Shown: positions 19,947 to 33,700 of the stretch, one piece after another
Layout of the letters: every line of letters begins with the position of its first letter
Numbering within the stretch: the stretch's first letter is position 1
Assembly (NCBI RefSeq): GCF_019175285.1
Contig: NC_056524.1
Span: 148,790,197 to 148,854,196, forward strand
Direction: 5' to 3'
DNA length: 64,000 nucleotides
DNA from: Sceloporus undulatus
Taxonomy: Eukaryota; Chordata; Lepidosauria; Squamata; Phrynosomatidae
Position numbers and translations under genes: made by a program
Notes under the pieces: model-generated
The model's input: only the letters and a program-made list of their open reading frames with translations
Told to the model about the DNA's origin: nothing
Database searches by the model: none

Positions 19947-20176
19947 GGCCTGTTACAGACTGCCAAAATAAAGCTGCTTTGGGTCTCTTGGAGGTATGCT
20001 ATTTAAATGATGCAGGGTCCTAAGAGTCCGGAGGTCGCGCCAAAGCCCCACTCCATTCCAAGCACGTGAGTGCAGCTTTGGTGCAGCTTCCGGATTCTTA
20101 GGATGCATGCATCATTTAAATAGCATGCCTCCAAAGAGACCCCAAGCAGCTTTGTTTTGGCAGTCTGTAACAGGCC
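19947..20176. mobile_element. Palindromic MITE family A, copy 2
   Basis: GGCCTGTTACAGACTGCC .. GGCAGTCTGTAACAGGCC, 230 bp, with both ends complete. Confidence 0.88.
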
Positions 20177-21549
20177 CTAATCCACTACTTTTCCATGGAA
20201 AAGAATTGGGTTTTCTGTTTGTTGCTTGTTGCTTGGGTGTGTCTGCTGACTCAGTCTGAGCAATAACAGCGGGGAGGAGAAGGGTCGAATGAATGGCTAC
20301 CTCATGCTGCGGCTGGAAAGGATTGTTTTGTAACGTCTTCAACCTTTTTCTCCCCCAGAATTTACAAAGTGCAGTTTCTGAATTGACCACTGACAAACCG
20401 AGAGCATTTTCCTGTATTTCGATAGCAACGTAGCAGTAGATAGTAACGGTAATTTACTAACCTTGCACCTTACATCTTAGGGTCGCACACGTCAGAACAG
20501 AATACTAGGAGGCACACGATGATAACAAATTTGCTAGTAATCTGGTAACTTGGCCAGTCTGGACTGCTTTAATACTAATGTGGCTTGAGCAATGTAAGGA
20601 ATAAAGTAAACTTGTTCTTCTTTAAAAAGGTAGCTTTTCACAAACTGATTAATTCCATTCTGGAATCGTACAGCTTCTGAATGTTGTCAGATTGCAGCCC
20701 TGGCCAACAGACTCAGGAATGCTGGACATTGCAGTTCAATCTGGAGTGCTGCACAGTTTTCAGCCCAATTTAAATGTATGCGCTGCCATCCCAACTTGAT
20801 GTCATCTTCCAGGTATGCTGGACTACAAGTCCTGTCGTGAATTAAGATAATAGAGTTGTTAGTCCAACACATGTGGAGAATAATGCCAGCATGGGAAGTA
20901 CTATCGATACTGCCTCACCCTCTAAATGGCAACGTTAAAAATGCCTGAAGGCATAAGTAAATAATCTGATGGTAATAGTTGCAAGAACTCCCAGTACTAT
21001 GTTATGTTAGCTCTGCACATATAAAGTGTACCTCAACACGCAAATGTTCACACTTATTCATGGTGAATCTTGGGAATAACATATCCTTTGCTGGAAGGTA
21101 CCGCTCTCTGTGAGAGTAAGGGCAAACATCAGTGGTTCCAAAAAGAGGGAGAACGAGGTAGAGAATGAAAACTCGTATCAAATTTATAAGAGAATATTTT
21201 CTAAGAAGTTTTAATCTACCTATAACCTAAGAAATGGTCATGTAGCTCTGCACTTTACAAAGGTACATTGATTAATTTCGTAGTATCCTTTGTGACAGCT
21301 CTTTTTCAGTGTCTTCCTATATTTGAGAAGCTTAACCTGTTCTTAAACATGATTGATAGTCTCCTGTCCTCCCCAATTCCTTTACTCTTGTCTCTCTTCA
21401 TACTTTCTGGCTGCTTTCATTCATTTGTTTCCTAATCTTATTGTTAATTCTCGTTCCCATTGGCCAACTACAGCCTTTGTATGGGACACCAGCTTCTCAG
21501 TTAAGGAAAGGAACAGTCCAGACCAAATGAAACGGGTTCAGTGCACTTG

Positions 21550-21635
21550 GTACTTCATCTGAGGAAGTAGGTTTATATCCATGAAAGCTTATGCTAAAAT
21601 AAAAACCAGTTAATCTTAAAGGCTGCCACATTCCT
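21550..21635 (-). repeat. Fragment of the 17.9-kb array unit family
   Basis: TTCATCTGAGGAAGTAGGTT .. AAAGGCTGCCACA is the complement of the array unit. Confidence 0.5.
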
Positions 21636-22529
21636 TTTTTTCTCTCCCTCCATTCCTCCTTTTGTCCAGACTAGTTGTCAAGGATGTTGAATTGGCTTGT
21701 CACAGTTGTGTTGTATGTGGAGAGATTCAGGGCCTGAATGCACAGGCCAAGAGGCCCATGTTGGCCTCAATTCGTCCTGTCAATGATGCACGGCTATTAT
21801 CCCCAGCCTGGGATTGGCCTGACCAGGTGCAAATCCAGTGGTTCCAGGCTGATCCCAAACCCAAAGGGACCTTAGCTTGGGACATATAGACTGTTGTTTA
21901 TGACAAGTGCGCACACCGCACAGCCTGACATGCTCCTGCTTTTGCTCTTGCATCTACTCCGAAGACCCCCATTGCGGATTGTGATGTTGAATGGGGGAGC
22001 CTGCTAGGTGCCTTGTTTCTGCCCTTATGGCCATGGCAGACCTCTTCCAGAAGACTGGATGGAACAGCATGGGGCACATGGTGTAGTGGGTCCATGGCAT
22101 GATGGCAGGTGGGCATGTAAGCATCCTTCCATCACTGTGGTGGTCCAGATATTGACCCCGGCCAGAATCCAAGGCAGGATAGAATGGACTTGGCCCTTGC
22201 TATCCTGCCTGCCTGCTAGGCCCTCATTGACCGTTCCTTCCTTCTCTTTTTTTCTTCTCTCCCTATCCCCTTGCTCTTAGGTCTAATGAGGGAAGCAAAA
22301 ACAACAACATCAGATATTCACTGACCTGTTTTATCCAGCAGGAAAACAGCAACTTAGAGGGTGTCTTCTATTGATTAGTAGTAGTTGCACAGGAAGAAAT
22401 TTTTTTCAGCAATCCCACTATTAATATCAGTGCTCTAATCCAAAAATGATTATGACTGGATTTTAAAAGTTTATGTCATTTTCTTACTAATAAATTTAAA
22501 AAATTCTTTAAATTCAGTTAATGCGCTGT

Positions 22530-22705
22530 GTGTTTGTGTTCACTGTCAACGTATGGTGACTCCATGAATTTCATAGGGTTTTCTTAGGCAAGGAATATTC
22601 AGAGGTTGGTTTTGCCAGTTCCTTCCTCTAAAATATAGCCTACAGCATCTCATATTTGTTCTGGTCTCTTATCCAGTACTAGCAGTGATGACCCTGCTTA
22701 GCTAC
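22530..22705 (-). mobile_element. 5S-derived SINE
   Basis: Minus orientation of the 13534 family: GGTGACTCCATGAATTTCAT (tail side), then ATCCAGTACTAGCAGTGATG and CCTGCTTAGC (5S-like side). Confidence 0.65.
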
Positions 22706-24284
22706 ACTCTTACAGCACTCAAATATCAAGCCTAACTTATCAAAAGTGCATCTTTCCTTTTTTTTTTTTGCTCTTATTTTAATTTAGCCTGTTAACACCT
22801 AGTCTCTTCTCTCCTTAACCTGTACTCACTTACAAAATTTCTTAATTGTCTGGTAGTATTCTGTTGGTGATATAAACCTACCTCAATGCAGTGTTATATC
22901 CTTTTAAGGTAACTGCACAAGGCAAACAGAAGTAAACATAAGAATGATGGCAAGGAAAAATCCTAAAGATTCCCCAAATAATCTTGAATCAGATCAAAGT
23001 TATAGTTCCCCCCCCCCAAAAAAAAACCAGTGAAGTTTTCAAAATAGATAAAGGAATTTTCTTTGCTGAAAATAATCCAATAGAAGCCAAAAATAAAGGT
23101 TTCTTAATCATGTTTTATAGAAATCGAAGGCATCTTTCTCTGTGGATTTGAGATAGTTTTATCAACTGACTTTGGATTTTGTTTTGTTTTTGTATGGTTT
23201 GCTAGGTAGAAAATTAGAGAAGGGACAGATTGTTCAGAGTATCTTTTAATGAATAAACAACTCATGCATAAATTATTTAAAAAGAGCTGTGTAGTGATAC
23301 TTGGTGTTGAAGTAATTAATAGGCCCAAAACAAACGAAAGGAAATAGAGGAAGGTCACAGACAGTGCAAAGGACAAGCACCTTCTTTGTAAACTGTAGTG
23401 CTTGTAATTTTGCACTGGGCAAATATCAAACTCATAGCATAATGTGGTTCTCAAATGGTAGGGCAAGACCTTTGGAGCGGAGCATGAGAGTTGTTCAAGG
23501 GGAGTGCGAGACTTGGAAGCTCTGATCCCTCCTCCTCCTCCTCCTCTTCCCACACTCTTTAATGTGTAAAATTTACACATGTGTTGAGTTAAATACTGAA
23601 TTCACTTAAATAAAACTGTTCTAAATTGAACCATGTTATTTCCTTATAAAATGTTAAAATATGAATATATGTGTATATGCAAATGAAAATACGCACACTA
23701 AATAAACAAAATATTTTTATTCATGTATTATGTAGAGTTGGGAGAGGTGCAGTGTCTGCATGTAGATGTAAAGGGGGGGATCCCCAAGGGTACCACTTGT
23801 GTAATGGGATATACCTGGGTTGTACAGGTTATGGCTTGGCTAGCTGATAATATTTTGTGACCATGTCTGACCTTTTCTAGCTTGCTTGTTCCAACAAACT
23901 GAGGGGCAGGGGTATCTCCTATAGCTATGAGCCTAGGTGCAGATAGAAACATTGTGAACTATTCCAAAGCTTACTCAATGTGGTGAGAATTGATTGGTCT
24001 CACGTCATGTTGGTTTTTGGGAAAAGCTGTTTTTTTGGCTGTCACCCAGTCTCTATCTATTGCAAAGTTCACTGTAACACGAGACTTTTCTTTTCCACCC
24101 ACATGTTAGAGGAAGGCAGATTTCTAAATAATCACTACAAACATTCATGGGGAATATAGTCATATTTAGAGGAGCCACATTGCTTGAAATGGGTTAACTC
24201 TGACTGTATCTGGGGCCTACCTTTTACAATATCTGTATTAAATGTGTTCCTGCAAGATACACTGAATAGCATTGAAGTTTGTGA

Positions 24285-25030
24285 AGTCGAAGGCTTTCAC
24301 AGCTAGCGTCCATAGTTTTTTGGGTTTTTCGGACTATGTGGCCGTGTTCTGAAAGAATAAGCTTAGAGACTGCTTAGGCGGCATGAAGTGGTATATAAAT
24401 GAAGCTGCTATTGCTATTTCTTCCCGATGCTTCCCCTGCATCTGTGGCTGGCATCTTCAGTGGAAGTGGGTGGGTATATATACTTTGTGACCCTTGGTTG
24501 AGAAGAAGTGATTTACATGTTGATCTCTATGTTGATCTGTTGTTGAATGGCAAGGCCTTAGTTAATGATCCATAGTCTGCTGGGAAATCCACCTCACCCT
24601 GGCTGGTTTACATTTGCGCTTCCTGGGTCTTGCTTTTGGTGTTTTTCAGGACTGGTAGCCAAACTTTGTTTACTTTCAGGGCTTCGTCTTTCCTGTTGAG
24701 GTTTTCCAAGTGTTTGTGGATTTCAATGGCTTCCCTGTGCATTCTAACCTGATATTGTTGGCATGGTCCAAAATTGCAGTGTTTTCAAATAGCATTTTAT
24801 GCTCAGTTTGGTTTATAATGTGTTCTGCTAATCTTGATTTTTCTGACTGACCCAATCTGCAGTGTCTCTCATGTTCTTTGATTCATGTTTGGACGCTGTG
24901 TTTAATGGTCCCTATGCAGACCTTTCCACGGCTGCATAGTATACAGTAAACTTCTGCAGCTGTGAAAGGGTCTCTGCTGTCCGCTGAGCACAGCATTGCT
25001 GGATTTTCTTGGTTGGTCTGTAGATCATTT
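24285..25030 (-). mobile_element. Penelope-like element, 3' portion with GIY-YIG endonuclease remnant
   Basis: The minus strand translates in pieces to RGKVCIGTIKHSVQT, IKEHERHCRLGQSEKSRLAE and ENTAILDHANNIRLE, the GIY-YIG-type endonuclease end of Penelope ORFs. The left end carries GAAGTCGAAGGCTTTCACAG, the terminal repeat. A short SINE tail (GGCGGCATGAAGTGGTATAT) is inserted near 24360-24420. Reading frame is broken. Confidence 0.8.
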
Positions 25031-25504
25031 AAGTTGTTACTACAAAAAGCTTGTTGCTTCACCCCCTCTTTTAATAGGCAGGGAAATATATATTTAAATC
25101 TGCAGAAGATGTTGGAAGTAGAGGATTTGTTGTAAGGAAATACTATACAATAAGTTCAACAAGGCAGAACCCAGAAAGCTTTTTACCTTTACACTGCTTC
25201 TTTTAAAAACCACTTAAACTTTGTTCCAGTCAAATGTTCTTCTGCCCTGCTATTATGTAACCCCTTTGTGAAGGGTGTGGTCTTCATTTTATTTCAGGAT
25301 ACGCTGAAGCATGCAAATGTGATTTAATGTGCTGCTGAAACATAGCTGGCTGGCTTTGGTGTGACTGCCAGTGACTTTAAGGGAAGTGGCTACAGCCCCG
25401 ATATATTTCACCTATAGCAGGTAGAATATAATCAACTACCCCAAAGGGATTTCCTTCACTTGCCCAGCTGCTAAAAAAAAATAAAATCAAATATAATATA
25501 ATAC

Positions 25505-25803
25505 TGATATAGTTTTCTGTGGGTTTTTTGGGCTGTGGCTGTGTTCTGGATGAATTTATTCCTGACGTTTCACCTACAAGACTGTACAACACACAAACTA
25601 ACTCCACCATTAATATGTAAACCACTTCCTCCCAAACAAGGGTCCCACGGGTATATATATTTCACACACTTTCATGCCACTAACCTCTAAAGATGCCAGC
25701 CACAGATTTGAAATGGGAATAAATTCTTCCAGAATGCGGTCACATAGCCCGAAAAACCCACAGAAAACTATGGATGCTGTTTGTGAAAGCCTTCAACTTC
25801 ACA
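25505..25803. mobile_element. Penelope-like element terminal repeats, no coding part
   Basis: Inverted ends TGTGGGTTTTTTGGGCTGTG .. and .. CATAGCCCGAAAAACCCACA enclose about 200 bp of unrelated sequence. Confidence 0.65.
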
Positions 25804-27719
25804 TAATATTGACATACAATATATTCTGACTTACAGAGTTACTGATAGTTGTTTGTGTAATATGCTATTAACTAATATGACCAGTCAAAAACTAATTTAT
25901 TCCTTTACAGAAAATTCAGAAAAGTTTTTAGGGTGTAGTCACACTGAAACTAACTAGGCCCAAATCGTTCTCAGTATTTGAAATGGTTGTCATAAGGATA
26001 ATAATAAAATTACATTTTATTGCATTTTGCTCCTTAGAAGTTCTAAGAGGCAGCAACCCGATCCTTAATCGGGTAAAATTTCAGCTTCAAGCCATATGAT
26101 TGTTACAAACACAAGTCACTGGTAGAGCATATGTATGAGATCCAAAATTCTGCCCCGGTATCTTCAGTTGAAGGATTTTGGGTGGAGTGGCTTGAGGAAA
26201 AGCAGTCCAGCAAAGGCCTCAGACAACAACACAGTTGGAGCTGTTTCGCTGCGTAAGTCAGCAACAAAGAATCGTGTAGCACCACAAAAACTAGGATATT
26301 TATTGCAGCTTTCATGGGCTGTAATGTGCTTCATTATATTATGCACGTCTTATCTAGACTATCAAGTACTCATGGTTCAGGGTGGGATTGCAGATATAAC
26401 AGACAAATATCTATTTGTTGCCATGTTTACTTACTTATTTATTTTGGATTTAGAAATATTTTCATTTATTCATTTTATGTACCATCTTTCTCCCAGAACA
26501 AAACCCAAGGCAGGTATTTGTGTCACCTTGCAATAGAGATCAGCGTAATACTGCTAAGCAAATGTACATGGAAATATATTTATTAAATTAAGTGGGCCTT
26601 TACTTGGCAGGTGTTTTCAGAGCCAAGGTCCCAGCTGTGTGTGTCATTTTAATATTTTACCTGCAATTAGATTGAGCAATGTTTTTCTAAGTTGTTATAG
26701 GATAGTTTTAATTTTTTTATATTTCTCTGAAATGAAGAAGTAATAGGAACAACAATACAGTCTCATACTTATAGTGAAAATGATATAAGAAATAATGGGC
26801 CTACTGAAAATGGAATGGTTTGAAGTGATTCATATTAAACCTTAACTCTGGAGCTGAAATAGAAATTTACCAGTTAATGTATACACTGTCCTCTACTTTC
26901 TTGTGAAATTCCAACTCTATGATTCTATGAAACCTCTATGAAACAGATCAAAGCTCAAGTTTTTGAATTTCTACTGGTGTCCATTGGCTGGGCCTTGTTT
27001 TGAACAGACCGTCTTAATACACTGCCAGTCCAAATCCCTTCTACCATTTCCACCTTTGTTACAGGTTCCAGTATCCCAAATGCTTTCAATTTATGTGGAT
27101 GGCACTCTCGATCATGCTTTCTGTCTGAATTAGCATTTTAACCATGATAGCAGGGGTAGGCCAAGTCTGGTCCTTCAGGACTGTTTTTGTGGTCCCCAGG
27201 GTTTAAAAAGCACACCTTTTTTTTGGTCCAAAATGTCCTCTAAGCGAGTTATATCATATTTGGAGCTTCCTGCCTCCCAGGGGTTAATTTTTTTCTCCTA
27301 TAACACCCTAAAGGATTTCCCTCCAGACCAGTTGCGGCTCATAAGAGACTTATTTTGGAACAAGGCAAACAGGAAGTGACTAATAGTCATGTCCTGTTAA
27401 AGCCCAAAACACAATGAAAATCCCTCATGCTCCGTAGAAGGCATTTGGGGACAAAACATTATTGTTATTGTTATTGTTGTGGGTGCGGGTGTGGGTGCAG
27501 TGAGGGAGTGAGGCCCAGCAAGATCTTGTGGGGATGAGGGGGACAGGCTTCTGCAGGCCCTAGTCTTCCCCAGTTACCCTATAGCTCAGATCAAATCACA
27601 GATGAGCAATCTTCTCAACAAGTCCCTTTTTGGGAGGTGAATTGCTTTGCTTTCCTGGGCGGTGAAATTTGGGGAAATTAACATCCAAGCTCTAAGATAT
27701 ATTTCTTTTCCCTTGCAGA

Positions 27720-27773
27720 ATGTCTTATCCAGGATATCCTCCTTCAGGCTACCCCACTTTCCCTGGCTATCCT
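27720..27773 (+). CDS. ANXA7: ANXA7 first coding exon
   Basis: Acceptor CCTTGCAG one base before ATG; donor GTAAGT. Encodes [18 protein letters not shown], the recognisable ANXA7 N terminus with GYP repeats. Confidence 0.96.
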
Positions 27774-30700
27774 GTAAGTATTTATTGGTTTATTTCCTAC
27801 ATTCTGTCTCTTTGCACTAGCAGACAGTGGCACCCAGGACAGACATATACAGACAGGTGTGATTTTCAGTGGCTCTTTTTGTCTCTGGGTAGGACAAATA
27901 AAAACATTAGATTTAGACCCTCCTATATCACAAAGAATATTTTACAAAGATGTGTGTGTATGTATGTGGCGTAGTATAGGGGCCCTGCTCTGTTGCTTAA
28001 GCATTACTACATAGAAGTATGCAGTTAGGAAGAGTAAATACAACTTTTTCACAGAGGCAACGCTCGATGTTCCATCATTTTTCAACTTGTGCCATTGTCT
28101 CTCAACAAGATGTTACTTTTTAATTTATATTACAAAGAGATTGTATTGTATTTATTTTATAAACTGCTTTTGATGTTGAATTCCTAATGATTCACTTATT
28201 TTCTTTGCATTTACTAATAACCATTAAGTAAGAACTGCTTCTTTGCAACAACATAGAATCGTAGAGTTGGAAGAGACCACAAAGGCCATCCAGTCCAACC
28301 CCATTCTGCCATGCAGGAACTCTCAATCAAACCATCCCCAACAGATGGCCATCCAGCCTCTGCTTAAAGACCTCTAAGGAGGGAGACTCCACCACTCTCC
28401 GAGGGAGTTTGTTCCACTCTAAAATAGCCCTTACTGTCAGGGTCTTCCTCTTAATGTTGAGGTGGAATCTCTTTTCCAGTACTGTAGCTTGCATCCATTG
28501 TTCTGGGTCCTGTTCTCTGGAGCAGCAGAAAACAAGCTTGCTCCCTCCTCAATATGACATCCCTTCAAGTATTTAAATGGGCTATCATATCACCTCTTAA
28601 CCTTCTCTTCTCCAGGCAAAACCTCCCCAGCTCCCTAAGTCTCTCTTTATAGGTCATGGTTTCCAGGCCCTTCACCATTTTGGTGGCCCTGTTCTGGACA
28701 TGCTCCAGTTTCTCAATGTCCTTTTTGAATTGTGGTGCCCAGAACTGGACACAATATTCCAGGTGGGGCCTGACTAGAACAGAATAGAGTGGCACTATTA
28801 TAATTGACACATGTCTTTATCTAATATAAGGTAGCATATGTGTCAGAGTGTGAGACCAGAATCCTGGACAATCAACCAGTCAGCTTGATTGATAAATCAA
28901 CAGTATTTTATTGATAGCTCCAGAATCAGCAATTCCACATCACTCGCTTCATAGCTGAGACTGACCCAGCCAAGCCAATGCCTAAATCCCCCCCCCCTTA
29001 GCTGAACTACTCCTCCCCTAGCAAAAGCCCATGCAAGAAAACCCCTCCTTCTCCTCACTGGTTCCCATCCTCCATCACCCCCCCCCNNNNNNNNNNNNNN
29101 NNNNNNNNNNNNNNNNNNNNNNNNNNNNNNNNNNNNNNNNNNNNNNNNNNNNNNNNNNNNNNNNNNNNNNNNNNNNNNNNNNNNNNCCCCCCCCCCCCAA
29201 AGAAAAGAAAGAGAATTAAGCCAAAGCAGAAACAGAAGGTTTGTCAGGGTAATTAGCATGGAAACGGGCCACCAAATCAGGCACGTTCACATGTGCAACA
29301 GACACCCATTCATCATGATCCACAGGAAAGTGCTTCCAATGGATCAAGTACTGAAATTTGCCCTTCCCTCCTTTGGAAGCTGTCGCTGGTGGGGCTTGGA
29401 AGGGACTGGTTTTCTTTTCCTAGCTCCTCTCCGGGCAGGCTGCAATTAAGTGCCCTTTGCGGCCGCATCCCAAGCAAAGGCCCAGCCGTCGTCGGCGCTC
29501 CCTCTCACTCTCTGGTGTGGCTCCCTGCTGTCCTCTGGCCTTTTGTCCAGCGGGCTTGTTCTCTCTCCCTTTCGAATCCTTATATCTTCTTTGGGTTAAC
29601 ATCTTGACTTCGTGCTGGATGGCCTCCGCCTCACCAGCCAGTCGGATCCACTCTAGAGCAGTGGGGGGGTTGCCTTTCATGAGTGCCCACTTTACTATCT
29701 CTGGGCGCAGTCCCTCTTTAAAATATTGAATCTTCATCCCCTCTGTGCAATCTGGCACCTGGGCAACCAGTCGTCTGAACTCCATTGCATACTCCGACAC
29801 AGACCTTGATCCTTGGTCCAATGCTTTCAAGCTGGCTAAAGCTATGCTGGCTCTGAAAGGGTCTTCAAATCTGGCTTTGAGAGCCCTCATAAAGTCCGGT
29901 AGACTTCTCAGCTCCGCTGCCTGGCAGTCATACAGCTGCACCAGCCAGTTCGCCGCCTCCCCTTTGAGGTGTCTGGCTACACATTTGACTTTGGCTGTCT
30001 CATTGGGAAACGTGGGCCCCCACTCCTCCATGTGCTCTGCTACTTGTGACAAAAAATAGGGCAGGATCTGCGGGTCCCCATCATACTTGACTCCCAGCTT
30101 TCGAGCTTGAGGCTCTTGCGCTCGATCTGGTGCCTGCCCAGCAGGTGGGGGAGCTGGTTGAGGGACCCCTTCTGCTCCTGGTGCTGGGGCTGCTGGAGCT
30201 GCTGGTGCAGGGGCTGCCCTTGCCCCTGTGCCTCCCCTCAGGATGTCCAATATCTGGGCTAGCGTGCCCTGGACTCCCTCCATGTCTTCCCGGAGTCGCT
30301 GTACCTGCTCTTCCAGGTCCTCCTCGTCCCTGGGCCTCAGCTGCAACAGTTGCGTAAAACCGGTGTCCCAATCAGACCAGCGAGTGGCTCTCTGTTGCTC
30401 CCTCATCCACAGGGGAATTGTGGGCTGGCCAAACCATGGCCCCCCAACTCCTGGCGTCTGAGCTAACAGCGGCCTGGTGTCTTTCGGAAGGGCCCCAGCC
30501 TTCATCACCTGGGACTTGGTCTCCTCCACGGTCGCTGCCGTGGTCTCCGTCTTGGAAGATGTAGATTCCTCTGAGGTCTTCTGCTCCTGCATTGTCCTCA
30601 GAGGAGGTAGCACAGTCTCAGCTAACTGTCAGAGTGTGAGACCAGAATCCTGGACAATCAACCAGTCAGCTTGATTGATAAATCAACAGTACTTTATTGA

Positions 30701-33700
30701 TAGCTCCAGAATCAGCAATTCCACATCACTTGCTCCATAGCTGAGACTGACCCCTCCCAGCCAAGCCAATGCCTAAATCTCCCCCTTAGCTGAACTACTC
30801 CTCCCCTAGCAAAAGCCCGCAAGAAAACCCCTCCTTCTCCTCACTGGTTCCCATCCTCCATTACTCCCCCTTGAGCTCCTCTTCTCCCATAACTGAAACT
30901 GCATTCCTAGCCTCTGAGAGCCAGGCCTTCAAGGACACCAGATAGCACCACCTGGCCCATCTTAGCACTACACATCTCTATCTCTAAAAGCCTATGCTGA
31001 AGCATATCCTATCCCCCATTATCCACAGTTACAACATATCTGATAGAATACATCAGGATTCTAACAATATGTTATACTGAGTTTCAACATTTGAATCCAG
31101 AAGTGGTATTTGACATCCATGGATTAATGGATTATTATATGGATTAATATATGGATTAATGTAGTATTCCTGTATAGAAAAGAATGATTTTCCCCCCTCA
31201 AGAACCCTGTGCTCTGGAGGTTAGTCTATTGTAGCAAGACTTGGGAGATCAAGATGCTAATCCCCATGAGCCATTAAGTTTATTGAACAACCTTGGACCA
31301 GTCAATATTTTTAATTGCTCTACAGCACAACATTACTTGCCTGTTTGGACCACTGCATATCTGTTTCTTTTTCCAATTATAACTGGTTTTGCACTCAGTA
31401 TAATAAAAACTTAGATATAAAAAGGAGAGCCATGTAAAAGCTACCTGTAGCTTGTTGGCAAAGTGACAAGTTGGGAAGCCCACAAATGGAACAAGTTAGG
31501 TACCACTTTCTCATTCATATTCCCTAGCAAACTGGTATCTACAGGTATGCTGCCTTTGAACTGAAGCCGATATAAATGACCATCATGACTAGTAGCCATT
31601 ACAGGTTGAGTACCCTTTTCCCAGAATTCTGAAATCCAAAATACTCTCCAAATCCAAAATTGTGTGTGTAGGTGGCTGAGATAATGACACCTTTGCTTTC
31701 TGATAGCTCTGTGCAGACAAACTTTATTTTATGCAAAATAATTAATAATATTGTGTATAATACATAATACAAAGAATAAGACAATTTCATGTTGAAACTT
31801 AGATCCCATTGCCAAGATATTTTATTATGTATAAGTAAATATTCCAAAACCTGAAAAAAAATCCCAAATCCCAAATGTTTCTTGTTCTAAGCATTTCAGA
31901 TAAGGGAGTCTCAACCTGTATCAAATAGCCTTATCTTCCATTAATTTGTCTAATTCCTTTTTAAAGCAATCCCATCAGATGGCCAGCACTACATCTTGTG
32001 GTAGAAAGTTCCAAAGTTCAGCTGTGTGCTATATGAAGAAGTACTTCATTTAAATACTTTTCTAACCTCTTGATTTGTCTTAAGTGTACTGTACGTGCAA
32101 ATAAAAGTACAGTTGGCCCTCCGTTTTTGTGGGGGATCCGTTCTGCACCCCCCTGTGAAAACAGAGACTCACCGATATTCAAGCCCCATAGACTTGATTG
32201 GGGTGCGTGCTCGAGAGCATGCGCAGCGTGTGCACTGCGGGGGGGCACCCCATTTGAAAATAATGGTGGTTGCCCCTCCATGAATATTCAAGACCGTGGA
32301 TCTCAAGTCTGCGAGAAAGGAGGAGTAACTGTAGTACAAATTCCAAATGTATTCAATTTATCTGCTTTTAACACAGATTTGGGTATTTATTCTATAATCT
32401 GTAGTCTTGATGAATAAAAGTTGACTGTATGTTAGAATCCTGTTAGTATTCTACCAGATAGTGTTTTGTATTGTAGTATAGTAGTTGGGGATGATGGGGC
32501 TTTAGCTGCAGTCAGAAGAGTAGATAGTGATAGTTAGTGCATAGCAGGGCCAGGTGTCTTATCTGGCGGCCTTGACGGCCTGGCTCTCAGAGCTGGGAAT
32601 GTGCTTTCATTTCTGTGGGAACCAGGAGGGGCTTCGCTTGGCGGGTTTCTGCATGGGAGGGGATTTTGGCTTTTGGGGATTCTATTACTTTGCCTTTGGG
32701 AGGGGTGTGGTTAGTCTCAGCTAAGAAGCTGAGTGAGGCACATGTCTGATTCTGGATCTATCAATAAAGTGCTGTTGATTATATCAATCAAGCTGACTGG
32801 TTGATTGTCTGGGATTCTGGGTGCTAACTCTGACACTGTACCTATTTTATTTTTCATATGCCAGCTGCTTTAATGATCAGGTTTGCATTCCCCAAGCCAA
32901 GCATTATTGATCCATGGTGTTTTGGGGGGGGGGTTGTGTTTGTTTGTTTGTTTTTAGAAAATCCATCAGGTGGTGAAGAAGTTGAAGCAGGAAGCTCAGT
33001 ACAGTATAGATTTTCAGAATTCTGTGATTTTCTTTCTCAGTGTAGGGTCAGCAAAACTTGAATCTGGCATTAGTTAAAATAGCAATGGCCCGTGTGTATT
33101 GTGAGATCTCAATCTCGATGTGTTCAGCCTACAGGGCAAGAGTCTGTTTATCCTGCTGCTGGTCAGTATTCTTACCCTACTGTGCCTGGAGGCTTCCCAC
33201 CTATGGGAGGCGGTGCATATCCTGCTGCCCCACCGTCTGGAGGATTCCCAGCAACGGCAGGATACCCACCTGCATCTGGAGGATATCCCCCCGCACCCAG
33301 TGGATACCCTGGGGCTCCTCAGCCTGGTGGAATGCCAACGTATCCTGGAGGTAACATGTCAAAATGCAATTTTTGTTGGTCTACACTGTAGCTGAATGCC
33401 TGTTTCATGTGATTCAAGAGAAACAGGCAAAAAGGCAATGCTCTTAATGCAATAACAACCAAAATCCACAAAACAGTGATACTGGGCCAACCAAAATTCA
33501 CAAAATATATCATGTAAGCTTTTGAAGCTCCACTAGCAAAGGTGTTAAAAATCACATGACAAAAATCATATGACCTACATTTTGTCAATATATTGTTGTT
33601 GTTGTTCTCAGGTACAGTATGGAGGAATATCCATGCAGGCAAAAGCCATTGCTTCTGTTCTGTGGGCTCTGGGAGATGAAGAGTCTTAAAGTTCAGAAAA

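Larger units (their letters stand above)
28841..31066 (-). mobile_element. Ty3/gypsy chromovirus LTR retrotransposon fossil (sushi-like), two LTRs
   Basis: Two LTRs in direct repeat (28841 into the gap, and 30627-31066, 440 bp, TG..CA) flanked by ATATG at 28836-28840 and 31067-31071. Parts on the minus strand are a long gag frame with a Cys-rich knuckle and a chromodomain-like piece. The visible LTR portions differ at roughly 2-3 percent of comparable bases, so it is young on the scale of squamate evolution. The copy is broken and partly hidden by an assembly gap. Confidence 0.88.
27774..33127 (+). other. ANXA7 intron 2
   Basis: Dominated by a CR1 copy, the chromovirus fossil, a pogo-like element, a worn CR1-like piece (about 31920-32060), a Tigger-like element and a solo LTR. 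27780-28250 and 31072-31590 show nothing recognisable. Confidence 0.6.

Noticed and set aside
21662-21889. Cys/His spacing (CHSCVVC) reminiscent of an integrase zinc finger
   Set aside because: Only a few residues agree, the surrounding frame has no other integrase feature, and no element ends were found.
29420-30613. Possible domesticated gag host gene
   Set aside because: It is enclosed by two LTRs with target duplications and lies antisense in an ANXA7 intron, so it belongs to a retrotransposon copy.
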